Shown here piece after piece: positions 27,795-36,986 of a stretch of DNA of 64,000 bases (the stretch's first letter is position 1; each line of letters opens with the position of its first letter). The position numbers and the translations under genes were made by a program. The DNA is from a candidate division KSB1 bacterium (GTDB lineage: Bacteria; Zhuqueibacterota; Zhuqueibacteria; Thermofontimicrobiales; Thermofontimicrobiaceae). A model generated the notes under the pieces. It had not been told where the DNA came from and did not search any database. It saw only the letters and a list, made by a program, of their open reading frames with translations. The stretch covers positions 1-64,000 of the forward strand of contig JAPDPQ010000007.1 in the NCBI GenBank assembly GCA_034506395.1. The letters are read 5' to 3'.

Positions 27795-27990
27795 ATATTT
27801 AAACCTCCAGGAATCTTTTCTTGATAAGATGTCATTTGTTTTCTGAATTCGATCTTAATGACTGGATTGGTAAAACAAATTTTGTCTATGCCATCATATC
27901 GAACAATTATTGTTTCGCCGAATCCTTAACCAATTATTGAATCACCCAGTTGATCAAGCGGAAGTGGAATTCCAATTGCTTCTGATAGGC

Positions 27991-29172
27991 TTAATCCCTC
28001 AATCCGAGGAATCTTAGCTCTTCACCGATGCGTCCAGATTTGACGATATTTTTCAAGTCATCAAATGCGGATTTGATCTGGGCTTTGTCAATATCTCGGC
28101 CACCAAGGCCATAGATATAATTAATCACGGGGAGGTTCACGCCATTCCCATACAATGTCGCACGGACATCTGTATAGACAGGGCCTCCGAAGGTCCCGAA
28201 CGACACTGCGCGATCCAGCACTGCCACAGCTTTCAGCTTTTTCAGCGCCGCACGAATCGCATCATACGGGAAAGGACGATAGACGCGGATTTTAATTAGA
28301 CCGACCTTTTCGCCAGCATCTCGAAGGTCGTCCACGACATCTTTAGCAGTACCGACTGACGATCCCATTAAAATAATCGCGCGTTCCGCATCATCGAGAC
28401 GATATTCCTCAATCAGCCCATAGCGCCGGCCCGAGAGCTTGGCGAATTCACCGGCCACTTGCTCGATCACTGGAAATACCTGCGTCATTGCATGGATCTG
28501 CTGTCGCTTATGTTCAAAATAATAGTCTTGCAAATCCAACGGACCAACGGTGATCGGATGATCAACATCCAACAGGGCATGTTCTGGGTGATAATCCCCC
28601 ACGAATTTTTTCACCACGTCATCATCCAATAATTCAACCCGCTCAAGCGTATGACTGAGGATAAAACCATCCAGAGTGATCATGGTCGGCAATAAAATAT
28701 TTTTATGCTCTGAGATTTTCACTGCCATCAATGCATTATCATACGCCTCCTGGCAATTCTCAGAAAAAATCTGAATCCACCCAGAATCGCGACAGCCCAT
28801 GGTATCGCTATGGTCACAATGAATATTAATCGGACCACTCAAGGCGCGATTGATCACTGGCATAACAATCGGCAGCCGAAGCGAGGCAGCAATATAAACG
28901 ATTTCCCACATCAGAGCAAGACCGTTGGCACTGGTAGCTGTCATGGCTCTGGCACCTGCCGCAGCCGCACCTACGGTCGCACTCATGGCGCTATGCTCAG
29001 ATTCAGTCAACACCAATTCAGTATCCACCAGACCATCGGCATGGAACTCTGCAAATTGATGCATCAATTCAGTCTGGGGCGTAATGGGATAAGCCGCAAC
29101 CACATCAGGATTGATCTGCCGCATGGCATGCGCCACCGCTTCATTTCCTGATAAGCCCATTATAGTTGGCAT
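27991..29172 (-). CDS. porA: Pyruvate/2-oxoacid:ferredoxin oxidoreductase, alpha subunit
   Basis: 393 residues, usual for the separate alpha subunit. The family signature AAYPITPQTELMH near residue 30 and the ESEHSAMSATVGAAAAGAR segment are intact. They contribute to the thiamine site at the alpha-beta interface. The C-terminal half (YRPFPYDAI; VLDRAVSFG) matches the transketolase C-terminal-like domain. porD lies 105 bases upstream and porB about 200 bases downstream, with no terminator between. Confidence 0.94.
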   Translation of the reverse strand: MPTIMGLSGNEAVAHAMRQINPDVVAAYPITPQTELMHQFAEFHADGLVDTELVLTESEHSAMSATVGAAAAGARAMTATSANGLALMWEIVYIAASLRLPIVMPVINRALSGPINIHCDHSDTMGCRDSGWIQIFSENCQEAYDNALMAVKISEHKNILLPTMITLDGFILSHTLERVELLDDDVVKKFVGDYHPEHALLDVDHPITVGPLDLQDYYFEHKRQQIHAMTQVFPVIEQVAGEFAKLSGRRYGLIEEYRLDDAERAIILMGSSVGTAKDVVDDLRDAGEKVGLIKIRVYRPFPYDAIRAALKKLKAVAVLDRAVSFGTFGGPVYTDVRATLYGNGVNLPVINYIYGLGGRDIDKAQIKSAFDDLKNIVKSGRIGEELRFLGLRD

Positions 29173-29277
29173 AATTTATATTCCTCCATAAAATCATATT
29201 CAAAACCAGCAACGTCTCTTCATCTTTCGTAGCAATTAAAACCAGTTATTACTGGTGGGGGCATCTAACTAACAATA

Positions 29278-29562
29278 TCAGAACTCGGCCTGCATTTCAA
29301 TGGCATGAGCCTTTTCAGGGCAGACCTTTGCGCATAGCCCACAACCTTTGCAATAATCATAATCGATGCCAGTTACTTTTCCATCCATCACCATAATGCA
29401 AGGCTCAGGACAAGCGTTCCAGCAAGCCAGACATTGAATGCAACGCTCCTCGAACCAGATCGGCTTGAACGAACGCCATGAGCCAGTCTTATAGCGCCTC
29501 GAAGCCCCAGGTTCTAATATCAATCCACCGATCGGTATTTCTTTCCAAGATTTTTCACTCAT
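29278..29562 (-). CDS. porD: Pyruvate/2-oxoacid:ferredoxin oxidoreductase, delta (ferredoxin) subunit
   Basis: 94 residues with two 4Fe-4S binding sets: CIQCLACWNACPEPC and CKGCGLCAKVCPEKA. It relays electrons from the TPP site to soluble ferredoxin. Its ATG overlaps the porC stop (ATGA), so the two are translationally coupled. Confidence 0.95.
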   Translation of the reverse strand: MSEKSWKEIPIGGLILEPGASRRYKTGSWRSFKPIWFEERCIQCLACWNACPEPCIMVMDGKVTGIDYDYCKGCGLCAKVCPEKAHAIEMQAEF

Positions 29563-30146
29563 ATCTCCTTAACCTCCTCATAAGCACGTTTTACCGCCCG
29601 AATATTTTTGTCGATCACCTGCTGACTGAACTTATGCATGAACTTTTTCGTCAACCCTTTCACCAAAGTATCCATTTGCATCAACCCAGTAGCCTTCATT
29701 AAAGCGCCCAGCATGACGGTGTTTGGAATGGGGCGGCCAAGCTCCTCTTGAGCAATCTGATTGGCATTCAATAGAAAAATCTTTCGATCTGAAGCTTTTA
29801 GCTTCTTCTTTATTTCCTCTTTTGTCATCGTAGTATTGAAAATCAGAATACTATTGGGCTTCGTCCCTTCAGTGACATCGATTGTATCTAATAGCGTCTG
29901 ATCCAATACGATTACAACATCAGGATTCTGAATTGCACTATGAATTCGAATCGGTTCGTCAGAGATTCTTGTGAAACCACGAACTGGTGCGCCGGTGCGC
30001 TCTGGACCGTACTCGGGAAATGCCTGCCCATATTTCCCCTCGGCAATAGCTGCTTCAGCCAGCAGCAACGCCGCGGTCTTAGCGCCTTGACCACCACGTC
30101 CGTGCCATCTTACTTCGATTAAATTTGCCACTTCATGTTCCTCCAA
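29559..30146 (-). CDS. porC: Pyruvate/2-oxoacid:ferredoxin oxidoreductase, gamma subunit
   Basis: 195 residues. The gamma-subunit signature is present: RWHGRGGQGAKTAALLLAEA near the N-terminus and PEYGPERTGAPVRGFTR around residue 45-60. It is the first gene of the porC-D-A-B order common in anaerobes, and its stop overlaps the porD start. An ATG directly followed by two Glu codons at 30146 is the likely start. Confidence 0.94.
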   Translation of the reverse strand: MEEHEVANLIEVRWHGRGGQGAKTAALLLAEAAIAEGKYGQAFPEYGPERTGAPVRGFTRISDEPIRIHSAIQNPDVVIVLDQTLLDTIDVTEGTKPNSILIFNTTMTKEEIKKKLKASDRKIFLLNANQIAQEELGRPIPNTVMLGALMKATGLMQMDTLVKGLTKKFMHKFSQQVIDKNIRAVKRAYEEVKEI

Positions 30147-30362
30147 TATGTTTCATGCTATCATTTCACAACTGCTATCATCATTTCTGATTAATCCAAT
30201 CGATCTCCAATTCGATTGGGTAAGCATACGAGCAAAATGCTTGTCAAGAAACTTACGCGCTGGAACCATTAAGTTTCCCAATGAAACAAAATTTAAGATA
30301 GCGCCCTTTCAGTTATTACCGTGTCCTTCCCTATACCACCTAAAACGTTCAGCTATTGACAC

Positions 30363-30965
30363 TCAATAGCTGATTCTCCCCTCCAATGCGCGCATCAGCG
30401 TGATCTCATCCGCGTATTCCAGATCTGTTCCTACGGGAATCCCTCGGGCGATGCGAGTGATCTTTATCCCCAGCGGTTTAATTAACTTGGAAAGGTAAAG
30501 AGCGGTTGCCTCGCCCTCAACATTAGGATTATTGGCCAATATCACCTCTTTCACATCACCAGTCAATCGCGCTAGCAGCTCTTTGATTTTCAAATCATCT
30601 GGCCCAATTCCGTCCAGTGGTGAAAGCGCTCCTCCCAACACATGATATAGCCCACGATATTCCCCAGTCTTTTCCAATGCAATCACATCATTGGCTTCCT
30701 CTACCACGCAGATCGTGGTCCGATCGCGCCGCTCATCAGTGCAAATAGCGCAAGGGTTGGTTTCTGTAATAGTGAAGCATACGGAGCAATAAGAAGCTTT
30801 GTCTTTGACCTCCACCAAAGACTTTGCCAGCGCAATAACCTCTTCGCGGGGGATTTTTAATAAATAAAATACCAATCGCTGAGCCGATTTTTTCCCAATC
30901 CCTGGGAGCTTGGATAGCTCATCCACGGCTCGCTGCATGGAAGTTGAAAGATACCCAGTTGACAT
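30363..30965 (-). CDS. recR: Recombination protein RecR
   Basis: 200 residues, full length. A helix-hairpin-helix ([17 protein letters not shown]), a zinc finger ([16 protein letters not shown]), a Toprim domain ([13 protein letters not shown]) and the C-terminal Walker-B-like end are in order. With RecF and RecO it loads RecA at gaps. It follows ybaB and dnaX in the well-known dnaX-ybaB-recR order. Confidence 0.97.
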   Translation of the reverse strand: MSTGYLSTSMQRAVDELSKLPGIGKKSAQRLVFYLLKIPREEVIALAKSLVEVKDKASYCSVCFTITETNPCAICTDERRDRTTICVVEEANDVIALEKTGEYRGLYHVLGGALSPLDGIGPDDLKIKELLARLTGDVKEVILANNPNVEGEATALYLSKLIKPLGIKITRIARGIPVGTDLEYADEITLMRALEGRISY

Positions 30966-31027
30966 GAACTTGTTGGAAAAAACTTAATGAATTCGATTTT
31001 AATTTCAATGAAATCGGTTCCGAGCTC

Positions 31028-31372
31028 TTATAGCCCGAGGCCCGGAATTTTCAAACCCTCAGGGATATTGCTTAAAACGCCGCCAGTGATTTTGCTCATC
31101 TCCTCATTTGCCAATTCGGTAGACCGATCCAGCGCTTGATTCACTGCGGCCACGATTAAATTTTCGAGCATCTCCACATCTTTAGATTCAAACACCTCTT
31201 TTTCAATTTTGACGCTCAAAATTTGCTGCCGACCATTGGCCACCACTTCCACCATGCCTCCGCCAGCCGACCCAATCACTTTCATATTGGCCAATTCTTG
31301 CTTCATCTTTAAAATATCTTCCTGCAACTTTTGGGCTTGCTTAAACAAGGTACCAAGACCCAGATTCTTCAT
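31028..31372 (-). CDS. ybaB: YbaB/EbfC family nucleoid-associated protein
   Basis: 114 residues. A helical N-terminus (LFKQAQKLQEDILKMKQEL) leads to the family core (GSAGGGMVEVVANGRQQILS) and a helical C-terminus with a proline/glycine-rich tail. Members are small dimeric DNA-binding proteins. GGGAG precedes the ATG. It is placed between dnaX and recR as in many bacteria. Confidence 0.95.
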   Translation of the reverse strand: MKNLGLGTLFKQAQKLQEDILKMKQELANMKVIGSAGGGMVEVVANGRQQILSVKIEKEVFESKDVEMLENLIVAAVNQALDRSTELANEEMSKITGGVLSNIPEGLKIPGLGL

Positions 31373-31467
31373 GGAATTTTCTCCCGTTTATATAGTGATT
31401 TTTCAAATCAAATTTCAATGCCAAATGTAGAAGATTCTAACTGATGCTTTAAACTAAAGTTCCCTAA

Positions 31468-33186
31468 TTATCGGACCAGTTCCCCATCGAACTCCTCGAT
31501 GATCGTCTTGATCAATGGTATCTTCTGTCCCAATTTATCGATGTAACTATTGCCATTCCCTGATCCTGGTGTTACGTTCGGGCCTTCGGCCTGGACACAG
31601 CGAATCCGCAATGGGACATGAAGCAATTCGGCCAATATCAACTCAATTTCCTTGCGGTTGCGATGAATGGAATGGATATGAAAACTGTTCTCCATACCGA
31701 ACACGACAACCAATTCGTTGCCCTCAATTCGATCCGGCAAACCCTCGTTCAGAAATGATCCCAGCGCGATCTTTCTCTTTTTGATCTCCTCGATAATCAT
31801 GCCCCATCGATCTTTGACCATTTCAATTCCGATTACAGGCGTGGCGGCTCGGTTCGATGACCCGTTGGTGTCAGCCGCAGGTGTCGATTTCGCTTGGTTG
31901 GTCGCTGGGGTCATTGTCACCAGGGAAGCGTCACGAACGACTTGAGCCTGGGGCTGAGGACTTTTTTTTTGATCGCTCAGCATCGTGTTGGGTGGCAGCG
32001 CAGCATCCTGACCTGTTGCAATCGTATTTATCGACGGTCCCTGTAGCACCTTTGCTTTGAGAACATCGATCCCTTCGATCAGCGAATCGATCTTTTGGAC
32101 TTTATCCAATTGAATCATTTTGGTAACGATCATTTCCAAAAACAGCCGAGGATTGGCGCTCCGCTTGATCGCATTTTGTGCGTCTGATGCAATTTGGATC
32201 AATCGCAACAGATCTGGCTCATCAAATTGTTCAGCGAGAGCTTTGTAGCGCTGCCGAAAGTGGTCTGCCGCCTCGACAAACTCCACAGATCCGACCGCTT
32301 TGGTCACCAAGATATTTCGGAAATGCTCATTGGCTCCATTAAGAAACTCACTGAGATCATAGCCATTATAGAAAACATCCTCAACGATCTGAAAGCCAGC
32401 TTTCAAATCGCGACGAAAGATGGCGTCGGATAAATTGAAAAAGATGTTCCAATCGATGACGCCCAAAATCTCACGGATATCCTCCGCTCGAATCTTATTC
32501 CCGCAAAAAGATATGACTTGATCCAGCAAACTTTGACTATCCCGCATACTCCCTTCTGCTTTCCGGGCGATCAATAATAGCGATTCATCATCGATATCGA
32601 TCTGTTCCTGCTGACAAATTAGCCGCAGTTGCTCTATAATCTCATGAGTGGAAATTCGCTTAAAATCAAATCGCTGACACCGGGAGATAATAGTTGCAGG
32701 GACTTTGTGGGGCTCGGTAGTGGCAAATATAAACAGTACCCGCGACGGGGGTTCTTCCAATGTCTTCAGTAGTGCATTGAACGCCTCTGTGGTGAGCATG
32801 TGCACTTCGTCGATAATATAGATTTTATATTTGCCAGGGTTAGGAGCATACTTCAAACTTTCGCGCAAATTGCGAACTTCGTCGATTCCGCGATTGGATG
32901 CACCATCAATTTCTAATACGTCGAGGCTCCGGCCTTCTGTGATGTCTAGGCAACTGTCGCATTCATTGCAAGGGTTCTCGCTTGGGCCCTTAGTACAATT
33001 GATCGCCTTAGCTAGAATTCGGGCAATGGTGGTCTTGCCAATCCCTCGAGGGCCAGCAAATAAATAGGCATTTGCTAACCGCCTGGTTCGCAGCGCATTC
33101 TGAAGCGTTAGCACCACATGCTTTTGATTGATGACATCATCGAATTTTTGGGGACGCCATTTTCGCGCTAACACCAGATAAGACAT
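31468..33186 (-). CDS. dnaX: DNA polymerase III subunits gamma/tau
   Basis: 572 residues. Walker A (GPRGIGKTTIARI), the zinc module (CTKGPSENPCNECDSC), Walker B (YIIDEVHML) and the SRC motif (SRCQRF) of the clamp-loader ATPase are present; domain III ends near residue 380. GGAGG lies ten bases before the ATG. At codons about 405-408, in the linker after domain III, the coding strand has nine consecutive A residues (complement of 31962-31970). One extra A leads to a TGA at 31933-31931, and one fewer also meets a nearby TGA, so slippage would yield a gamma-like product of about 418 residues. The tau-specific C-terminus follows. The SRP RNA gene lies upstream, as in Bacillus. Confidence 0.96.
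   Translation of the reverse strand: MSYLVLARKWRPQKFDDVINQKHVVLTLQNALRTRRLANAYLFAGPRGIGKTTIARILAKAINCTKGPSENPCNECDSCLDITEGRSLDVLEIDGASNRGIDEVRNLRESLKYAPNPGKYKIYIIDEVHMLTTEAFNALLKTLEEPPSRVLFIFATTEPHKVPATIISRCQRFDFKRISTHEIIEQLRLICQQEQIDIDDESLLLIARKAEGSMRDSQSLLDQVISFCGNKIRAEDIREILGVIDWNIFFNLSDAIFRRDLKAGFQIVEDVFYNGYDLSEFLNGANEHFRNILVTKAVGSVEFVEAADHFRQRYKALAEQFDEPDLLRLIQIASDAQNAIKRSANPRLFLEMIVTKMIQLDKVQKIDSLIEGIDVLKAKVLQGPSINTIATGQDAALPPNTMLSDQKKSPQPQAQVVRDASLVTMTPATNQAKSTPAADTNGSSNRAATPVIGIEMVKDRWGMIIEEIKKRKIALGSFLNEGLPDRIEGNELVVVFGMENSFHIHSIHRNRKEIELILAELLHVPLRIRCVQAEGPNVTPGSGNGNSYIDKLGQKIPLIKTIIEEFDGELVR
31962..31970 (-). promoter_or_regulatory. A9 slippage tract in dnaX
   Basis: Nine uninterrupted A residues on the coding strand (CAA AAA AAA AGT in frame) directly after the clamp-loader core. 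Position and length match the kind of run used for transcriptional slippage in Thermus dnaX. Both shifted frames terminate soon after. Confidence 0.55.
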
Positions 33187-33489
33187 TGCTACTTGCCTCC
33201 ACTCCTCGAGCCAAAGAGCCCAAACTTATTCCAAAGCTTTCAACGTTGCCACAATAGTTTGACTACCTCAGCGATTACTGGCCGCGCAATCGATTGTTCA
33301 CTTGTTCGTGAAATGATTCCATGCCCCGGGTTCCCGATTGAAGCAATTGGTTATGTACCGCGCCGCATGATAAAGTTAAGGGACAATAGATATTGTCCCA
33401 ATTTTCACTGTCAGCCAGGCGAATAAATAAACGGCTGTGCACCTTGCTCCGATCCCTCCTTTCAGATCAAGGCGCTTCGCAGCCAGCTC
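33187..33489. other. Spacer between dnaX and SRP RNA
   Basis: 303 bases without a gene. A perfect hairpin GGGACAAT-AGAT-ATTGTCCC lies at 33380-33399, downstream of the SRP RNA on the minus strand, and may end that transcript although no long T-run follows. The dnaX promoter is presumably here. Confidence 0.45.
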
Positions 33490-33586
33490 CAACCAAGCTA
33501 CCCTACGGCACATAGAGCGTCCTGCTTACCGTTGCTACCTTCCGATCCTGGCGGGGTTCGGCAGTGCTCCATTGCGCAGGACTTAG
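33490..33586 (-). ncRNA. ffs: Signal recognition particle RNA (small bacterial type)
   Basis: The minus strand carries the domain IV hallmark GCCAGGATCGGAAGGTAGCA followed by ACGGTAAGCAG, i.e. the asymmetric loop and GGAA tetraloop bound by Ffh. Flanking segments CTGCCG and CGGTAAGCAG, and GAGC and GCTC further out, pair as in other 4.5S RNAs. Ends are estimated from pairing and may be off by about ten bases. The location upstream of dnaX-ybaB-recR agrees with many bacteria. Confidence 0.88.
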
Positions 33587-33704
33587 TTATCAACACCACT
33601 TACGAAGAGCCAAGACCCGACGAGCAAACCTCGGCAAGGAATTCGACCCTGCTATAGCGGATTGCAGGTTACAGGGCACCGCTAGCTCCCCGTCTAGCAC
33701 AGCC

Positions 33705-33780
33705 TGGTGGAGCAGAAGGGAGTTGAACCCTCGACCTCCAGAGTGCGATTCTGGCGCTCTCCCAACTGAGCTACTGCCCC
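33705..33780 (-). tRNA. tRNA-Ala(CGC)
   Basis: Cloverleaf GGGGCAG...CTGCTCC with the G3:U70 pair that identifies alanine tRNAs, anticodon stem CCAGA/TCTGG and loop ATCGCAC (anticodon CGC, codon GCG). CCA is encoded at the 3' end. Confidence 0.95.
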
Positions 33781-33880
33781 AATGAAAGTCTAAACGTATT
33801 TCAGAATACCGTATCGCGGCCGATTTACCAATTGCTGCGAAAAGTATATTTAATGTCAGCCGAAAATACCGCCTCGAAGC

Positions 33881-33974
33881 TGGCGGAGAGAGAGGGATTC
33901 GAACCCTCGGAGAAGCTTTTGGCCCCTCACACGATTTCCAATCGTGCCCGTTCAACCAACTCCGGCATCTCTCC
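33881..33974 (-). tRNA. tRNA-Ser(GGA)
   Basis: Class II tRNA with a long variable arm. Acceptor GGAGAGA/TCTCTCC, discriminator G, anticodon stem CACGA/TCGTG and loop TTGGAAA (anticodon GGA, codons UCC/UCU). CCA is encoded. Confidence 0.95.
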
Positions 33975-33999
33975 CTATCTCAATTTGAAGAAACTTTAG

Positions 34000-34086
34000 C
34001 GGAGAGGGGGGGATTCGAACCCCCGTTCACCGTAAGGCGAAAACGGTTTTCGAGACCGCCCCGATCAACCACTCCGGCACCTCTCC
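34000..34086 (-). tRNA. tRNA-Ser(CGA)
   Basis: Class II tRNA. Acceptor GGAGAGG and CCTCTCC, discriminator G, anticodon stem GCGGT/ACCGT and loop CTCGAAA (anticodon CGA, codon UCG). CCA is not encoded. Confidence 0.95.
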
Positions 34087-34163
34087 ATGGCTGCTTTCAA
34101 TCCCGATGTTTAACTTGTTCAGCGCTTTTAGCTGATAGCCTGGCTGCTTTGATGCTCGGATGC

Positions 34164-34673
34164 TTAATTCTCAGAATTAGAGAATCGATTGTCCCTCAAT
34201 TTTGCAAAAAAATCCTTTAAAATTGATTCGCATCTCGCCTGCAAAATTCCTGGAATGACCGTCACCGAAGCATGAAGTCGGTCGTTCTGCAAAATATTTA
34301 TCGTTGAACCACAGGCACCAAACCGCGGATCGCTAGCTCCAAAGACCACAGATCGAATTCTCGAGTTAAGAATCGCGCCCGCACACATTGCACACGGCTC
34401 GAGGGTAACGTAAAGGGAAGCATTTTCCAGACGCCAGGAAGCAAGATAATTTGCCGCCGCTGTGATTGCCAAAATTTCTGCATGGGCCGTTGGATCCTGG
34501 AGTGTTTCAATTAGATTATGCCCCCGACCAATAACTCGGTTCTCATATACCACCACCGCTCCGACTGGAACCTCCTTTTTCCGATAGGCTTTCTCCGCTT
34601 CTAAAAAAGCCTGTTCCATCCATTTGTCATGTTCCCGCACCAAATTGGTCACATCCGTCAAAGCAGTTTTCAT
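34164..34673 (-). CDS. tadA: tRNA-specific adenosine(34) deaminase
   Basis: 169 residues of the cytidine/deoxycytidylate deaminase fold. The zinc motifs are HAEI with catalytic Glu and PCAMCAGAIL with two Cys ligands. Bacterial TadA converts A34 of tRNA-Arg(ACG) to inosine so that one tRNA reads CGU, CGC and CGA. The gene for that tRNA starts only about 60 bases upstream (34732-34805), on the same strand, within a tRNA cluster. The ATG at 34673 gives a slightly long N-terminus; a later start at MEQAFLEAE is possible. Confidence 0.95.
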   Translation of the reverse strand: MKTALTDVTNLVREHDKWMEQAFLEAEKAYRKKEVPVGAVVVYENRVIGRGHNLIETLQDPTAHAEILAITAAANYLASWRLENASLYVTLEPCAMCAGAILNSRIRSVVFGASDPRFGACGSTINILQNDRLHASVTVIPGILQARCESILKDFFAKLRDNRFSNSEN

Positions 34674-34731
34674 ACCGATCTGCTATGCAATAAAGACCAG
34701 TCTCTGGTCCAATCGAACCATTTTTGCCTCG

Positions 34732-34805
34732 TACGCCCGGAGGGAATCGAACCCCCAACCTTCTGGTCCGTAGCCAGACGCTCTATCCAATTGAGCTACG
34801 GGCGC
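34732..34805 (-). tRNA. tRNA-Arg(ACG)
   Basis: Acceptor GCGCCCG/CGGGCGT with a G1-U72 pair as in Bacteroidetes arginine tRNAs, anticodon stem TCTGG/CCAGA and loop CTACGGA (anticodon ACG). Encoded CCA absent. It is the expected substrate of the adjacent TadA. Confidence 0.95.
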
Positions 34806-34861
34806 TTAATTCAGTCGTTGAACAAATAAAAAATCCAACCATTCAGCCAACCGACTAATTG

Positions 34862-34934
34862 TAGCGCGTACGGGAGTCGAACCCGTGTTACCGACGTGAG
34901 AGGCCGGCGTCCTAGGCCACTAGACGAACGCGCC
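34862..34934 (-). tRNA. tRNA-Glu(CTC)
   Basis: Acceptor GGCGCGT/ACGCGCT with G1-U72, discriminator A, anticodon stem CCGGC/GTCGG and loop CTCTCAC (anticodon CTC, codon GAG). Encoded CCA absent. gltX lies about 380 bases upstream. Confidence 0.94.
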
Positions 34935-34989
34935 ATCGCTTAATCACACTGAACAAGTGCTTCCGGTTGTCTGAAAAAGCAGTCGCTCA

Positions 34990-35066
34990 TGGTACGCCCG
35001 GAGGGACTTGAACCCCCAACCCTCTGATCCGAAGTCAGATGCTCTATCCAATTGAGCTACGGGCGC
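34990..35066 (-). tRNA. tRNA-Arg(TCG)
   Basis: Acceptor GCGCCCG/CGGGCGT, anticodon stem TCTGA/TCAGA and loop CTTCGGA (anticodon TCG, codon CGA). CCA is encoded. The sequence is close to the neighbouring tRNA-Arg(ACG), which suggests duplication and anticodon change. Confidence 0.95.
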
Positions 35067-35148
35067 ACTCTTAGGGAATAAAGCGAAGGGAAAGATGATC
35101 AGACCATTTCCCAACCGCACGATTACCTCATTCCCAAATAAACCAACT

Positions 35149-35222
35149 TGGCTGGGGAGCAGGGATTCGAACCCCGATTCCATGGTCCAGAGCCACGTGT
35201 CCTGCCGTTGAACGACTCCCCA
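35149..35222 (-). tRNA. tRNA-Gln(CTG)
   Basis: Starts with U1 paired to A72 (TGGGGAG/CTCCCCA), discriminator G, anticodon stem CGTGG/CCATG and loop CTCTGGA (anticodon CTG, codon CAG). CCA is encoded. Confidence 0.94.
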
Positions 35223-35311
35223 ATCTCAAAATTTAAAAATGCGTTCTCAATTTTAAAACGATATATCAGTGAACCTATTTCATATTTAAAAATAAATTTT
35301 TCGGCGATCGA

Positions 35312-36766
35312 TCATTTATCACTCTCTAACCAGTTAATTGCCCGTTCGATTCGCCTAATCACAGTTTCTTTGCCCAATAGCGCCATCAAGTCGAATAGGC
35401 TTGGGCTCACTCCAAATCCAGTTAGGGCCAATCGTGTCGGATGAATCAGCTTGGCAGCGCTGATTGACAATTCGTCCGCCAGTTTTCTGATCGCATGTTC
35501 TATGCTCATTGCATCAAATTGTTCCAGCGCTACCAACCGATCCTGCTCTTCTCTTAATCGATCAACAACTTCTTGCTCTTCCCAATACTTTTTCACCGCT
35601 TCCTGATCATATTGTTCTGGGTCACGGAACAAATAATAGCCTAATGTGGCAAAATCAGTCAATCTTTTAATTTTGGGCTTCAGCAGCGAAAGCGCTTTCT
35701 TGATATAGATCTCGTTAACCTGGTGATTGTGGAGTAGATCTTGCTGCTGCAAAATTGGTACTACGCGCTGAACTAATTCATCATCGTTCATTCGGCTAAT
35801 GTACTCGCCATTCATCCAGACCAGCTTGGCCTCATCAAACACCGCACTTTTTTTGGAGATTGCCTTGAGGCTAAAGCTTTCAATCAATTCAGTCTGAGTC
35901 ATGATTTCACGATCATCGCCAGGCGACCACCCAAGCAACGCCAGAAAATTGAGCATCGCCTCAGGCAAATAACCTGCTGCTTGATATTCGGATACCGAGG
36001 TCGCACCATGCCGCTTACTTAACCGCTTTTTATCTGGACCAAGAATCAACGGGACATGGGCAAACTTCGGAGCGTTCCAACCCAGCGCTTGATAGATCAG
36101 AATTTGCTTGGGCGTATTGGACAAATGATCATCCCCACGAATTACATGGCTAATAGCCATATCATGATCATCCACTACCACTGCAAAATTGTATGTTGGA
36201 ATCCCATCTGATCGGAGGATGATAAAATCATCTATCGTTTTATTGTCAACTGTCAAAGAACCATGAACTTCATCAGAGAAATGAGTTTGACCCGGATTTA
36301 CCTTTAAACGGACGACGCGGGATTTTCCCTCGTTCTCCAATTTTTGACGTTCTTGCAGCGAAAGGTATCGGCAGTGACCGTCGTAACGATATGCCCGTTC
36401 GTCATGCTCGTCCAACTCTTTTCGACTGGCCAGCCGCTGGTGATCACAATAGCAATAATAAGCGTGATTGTTATCAATGAGCTGCTGCGCGATCTGTTGA
36501 TAGCGCGATAGCCGCTGAGACTGAAAAATCGGCGGCTCATCCCAATTCAATCCCAACCAGGTCAAACCATCATAGATCGCTTGAACCATCTTCGGATCCG
36601 AGCGAGCGAAATCGGTGTCCTCGATCCGTAATAAAAACTTCCCCCCCTCATGCCTGGCAAATAACCAATTGAAAATGGCCGTCCTTGCGCCCCCAATGTG
36701 GAGATAGCCAGTAGGGCTTGGAGCAAAACGAACGCGAACTCGATCTTTTGATTCCAACTGTTCCAT
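35312..36766 (-). CDS. gltX: Glutamyl-tRNA synthetase
   Basis: 484 residues, normal for bacterial GluRS. The class I HIGH motif (GYLHIGGARTA) and the KMSKS equivalent (KRLSKRHGATS) are present, with a cysteine-rich insert (YCYCDHQRL) and the helical anticodon-binding C-terminal domain. It charges tRNA-Glu; whether it also misacylates tRNA-Gln for later amidation cannot be read from the sequence. No clear ribosome-binding site is visible. It is embedded in the tRNA cluster, upstream of tRNA-Gln and tRNA-Glu. Confidence 0.96.
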   Translation of the reverse strand: MEQLESKDRVRVRFAPSPTGYLHIGGARTAIFNWLFARHEGGKFLLRIEDTDFARSDPKMVQAIYDGLTWLGLNWDEPPIFQSQRLSRYQQIAQQLIDNNHAYYCYCDHQRLASRKELDEHDERAYRYDGHCRYLSLQERQKLENEGKSRVVRLKVNPGQTHFSDEVHGSLTVDNKTIDDFIILRSDGIPTYNFAVVVDDHDMAISHVIRGDDHLSNTPKQILIYQALGWNAPKFAHVPLILGPDKKRLSKRHGATSVSEYQAAGYLPEAMLNFLALLGWSPGDDREIMTQTELIESFSLKAISKKSAVFDEAKLVWMNGEYISRMNDDELVQRVVPILQQQDLLHNHQVNEIYIKKALSLLKPKIKRLTDFATLGYYLFRDPEQYDQEAVKKYWEEQEVVDRLREEQDRLVALEQFDAMSIEHAIRKLADELSISAAKLIHPTRLALTGFGVSPSLFDLMALLGKETVIRRIERAINWLESDK

Positions 36767-36873
36767 TAAAAAACCGATTATTCTCCTTTAGCCCTGTCAA
36801 TCTCCCACATAAAGCTATGATAATTTCATATGAAAAAAAGCCGTTATCTTTAAATAGCCGTTGTAACGGCTTG

Positions 36874-36962
36874 CGGAGAGGGAGGGATTCGAACCCTCGG
36901 TAGCTCTAACGAACTACAACGGCTTAGCAGGCCGCCCCGTTCGACCACTCCGGCACCTCTCC
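36874..36962 (-). tRNA. tRNA-Ser(GCT)
   Basis: Class II tRNA with an extended variable arm. Acceptor GGAGAGG and CCTCTCC, discriminator G, anticodon stem GCGGC/GCCGT and loop CTGCTAA (anticodon GCT, codons AGC/AGU). Encoded CCA absent. Confidence 0.95.
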
Positions 36963-36986
36963 AAGCTCGCTGATAAGCAGCCCTAT

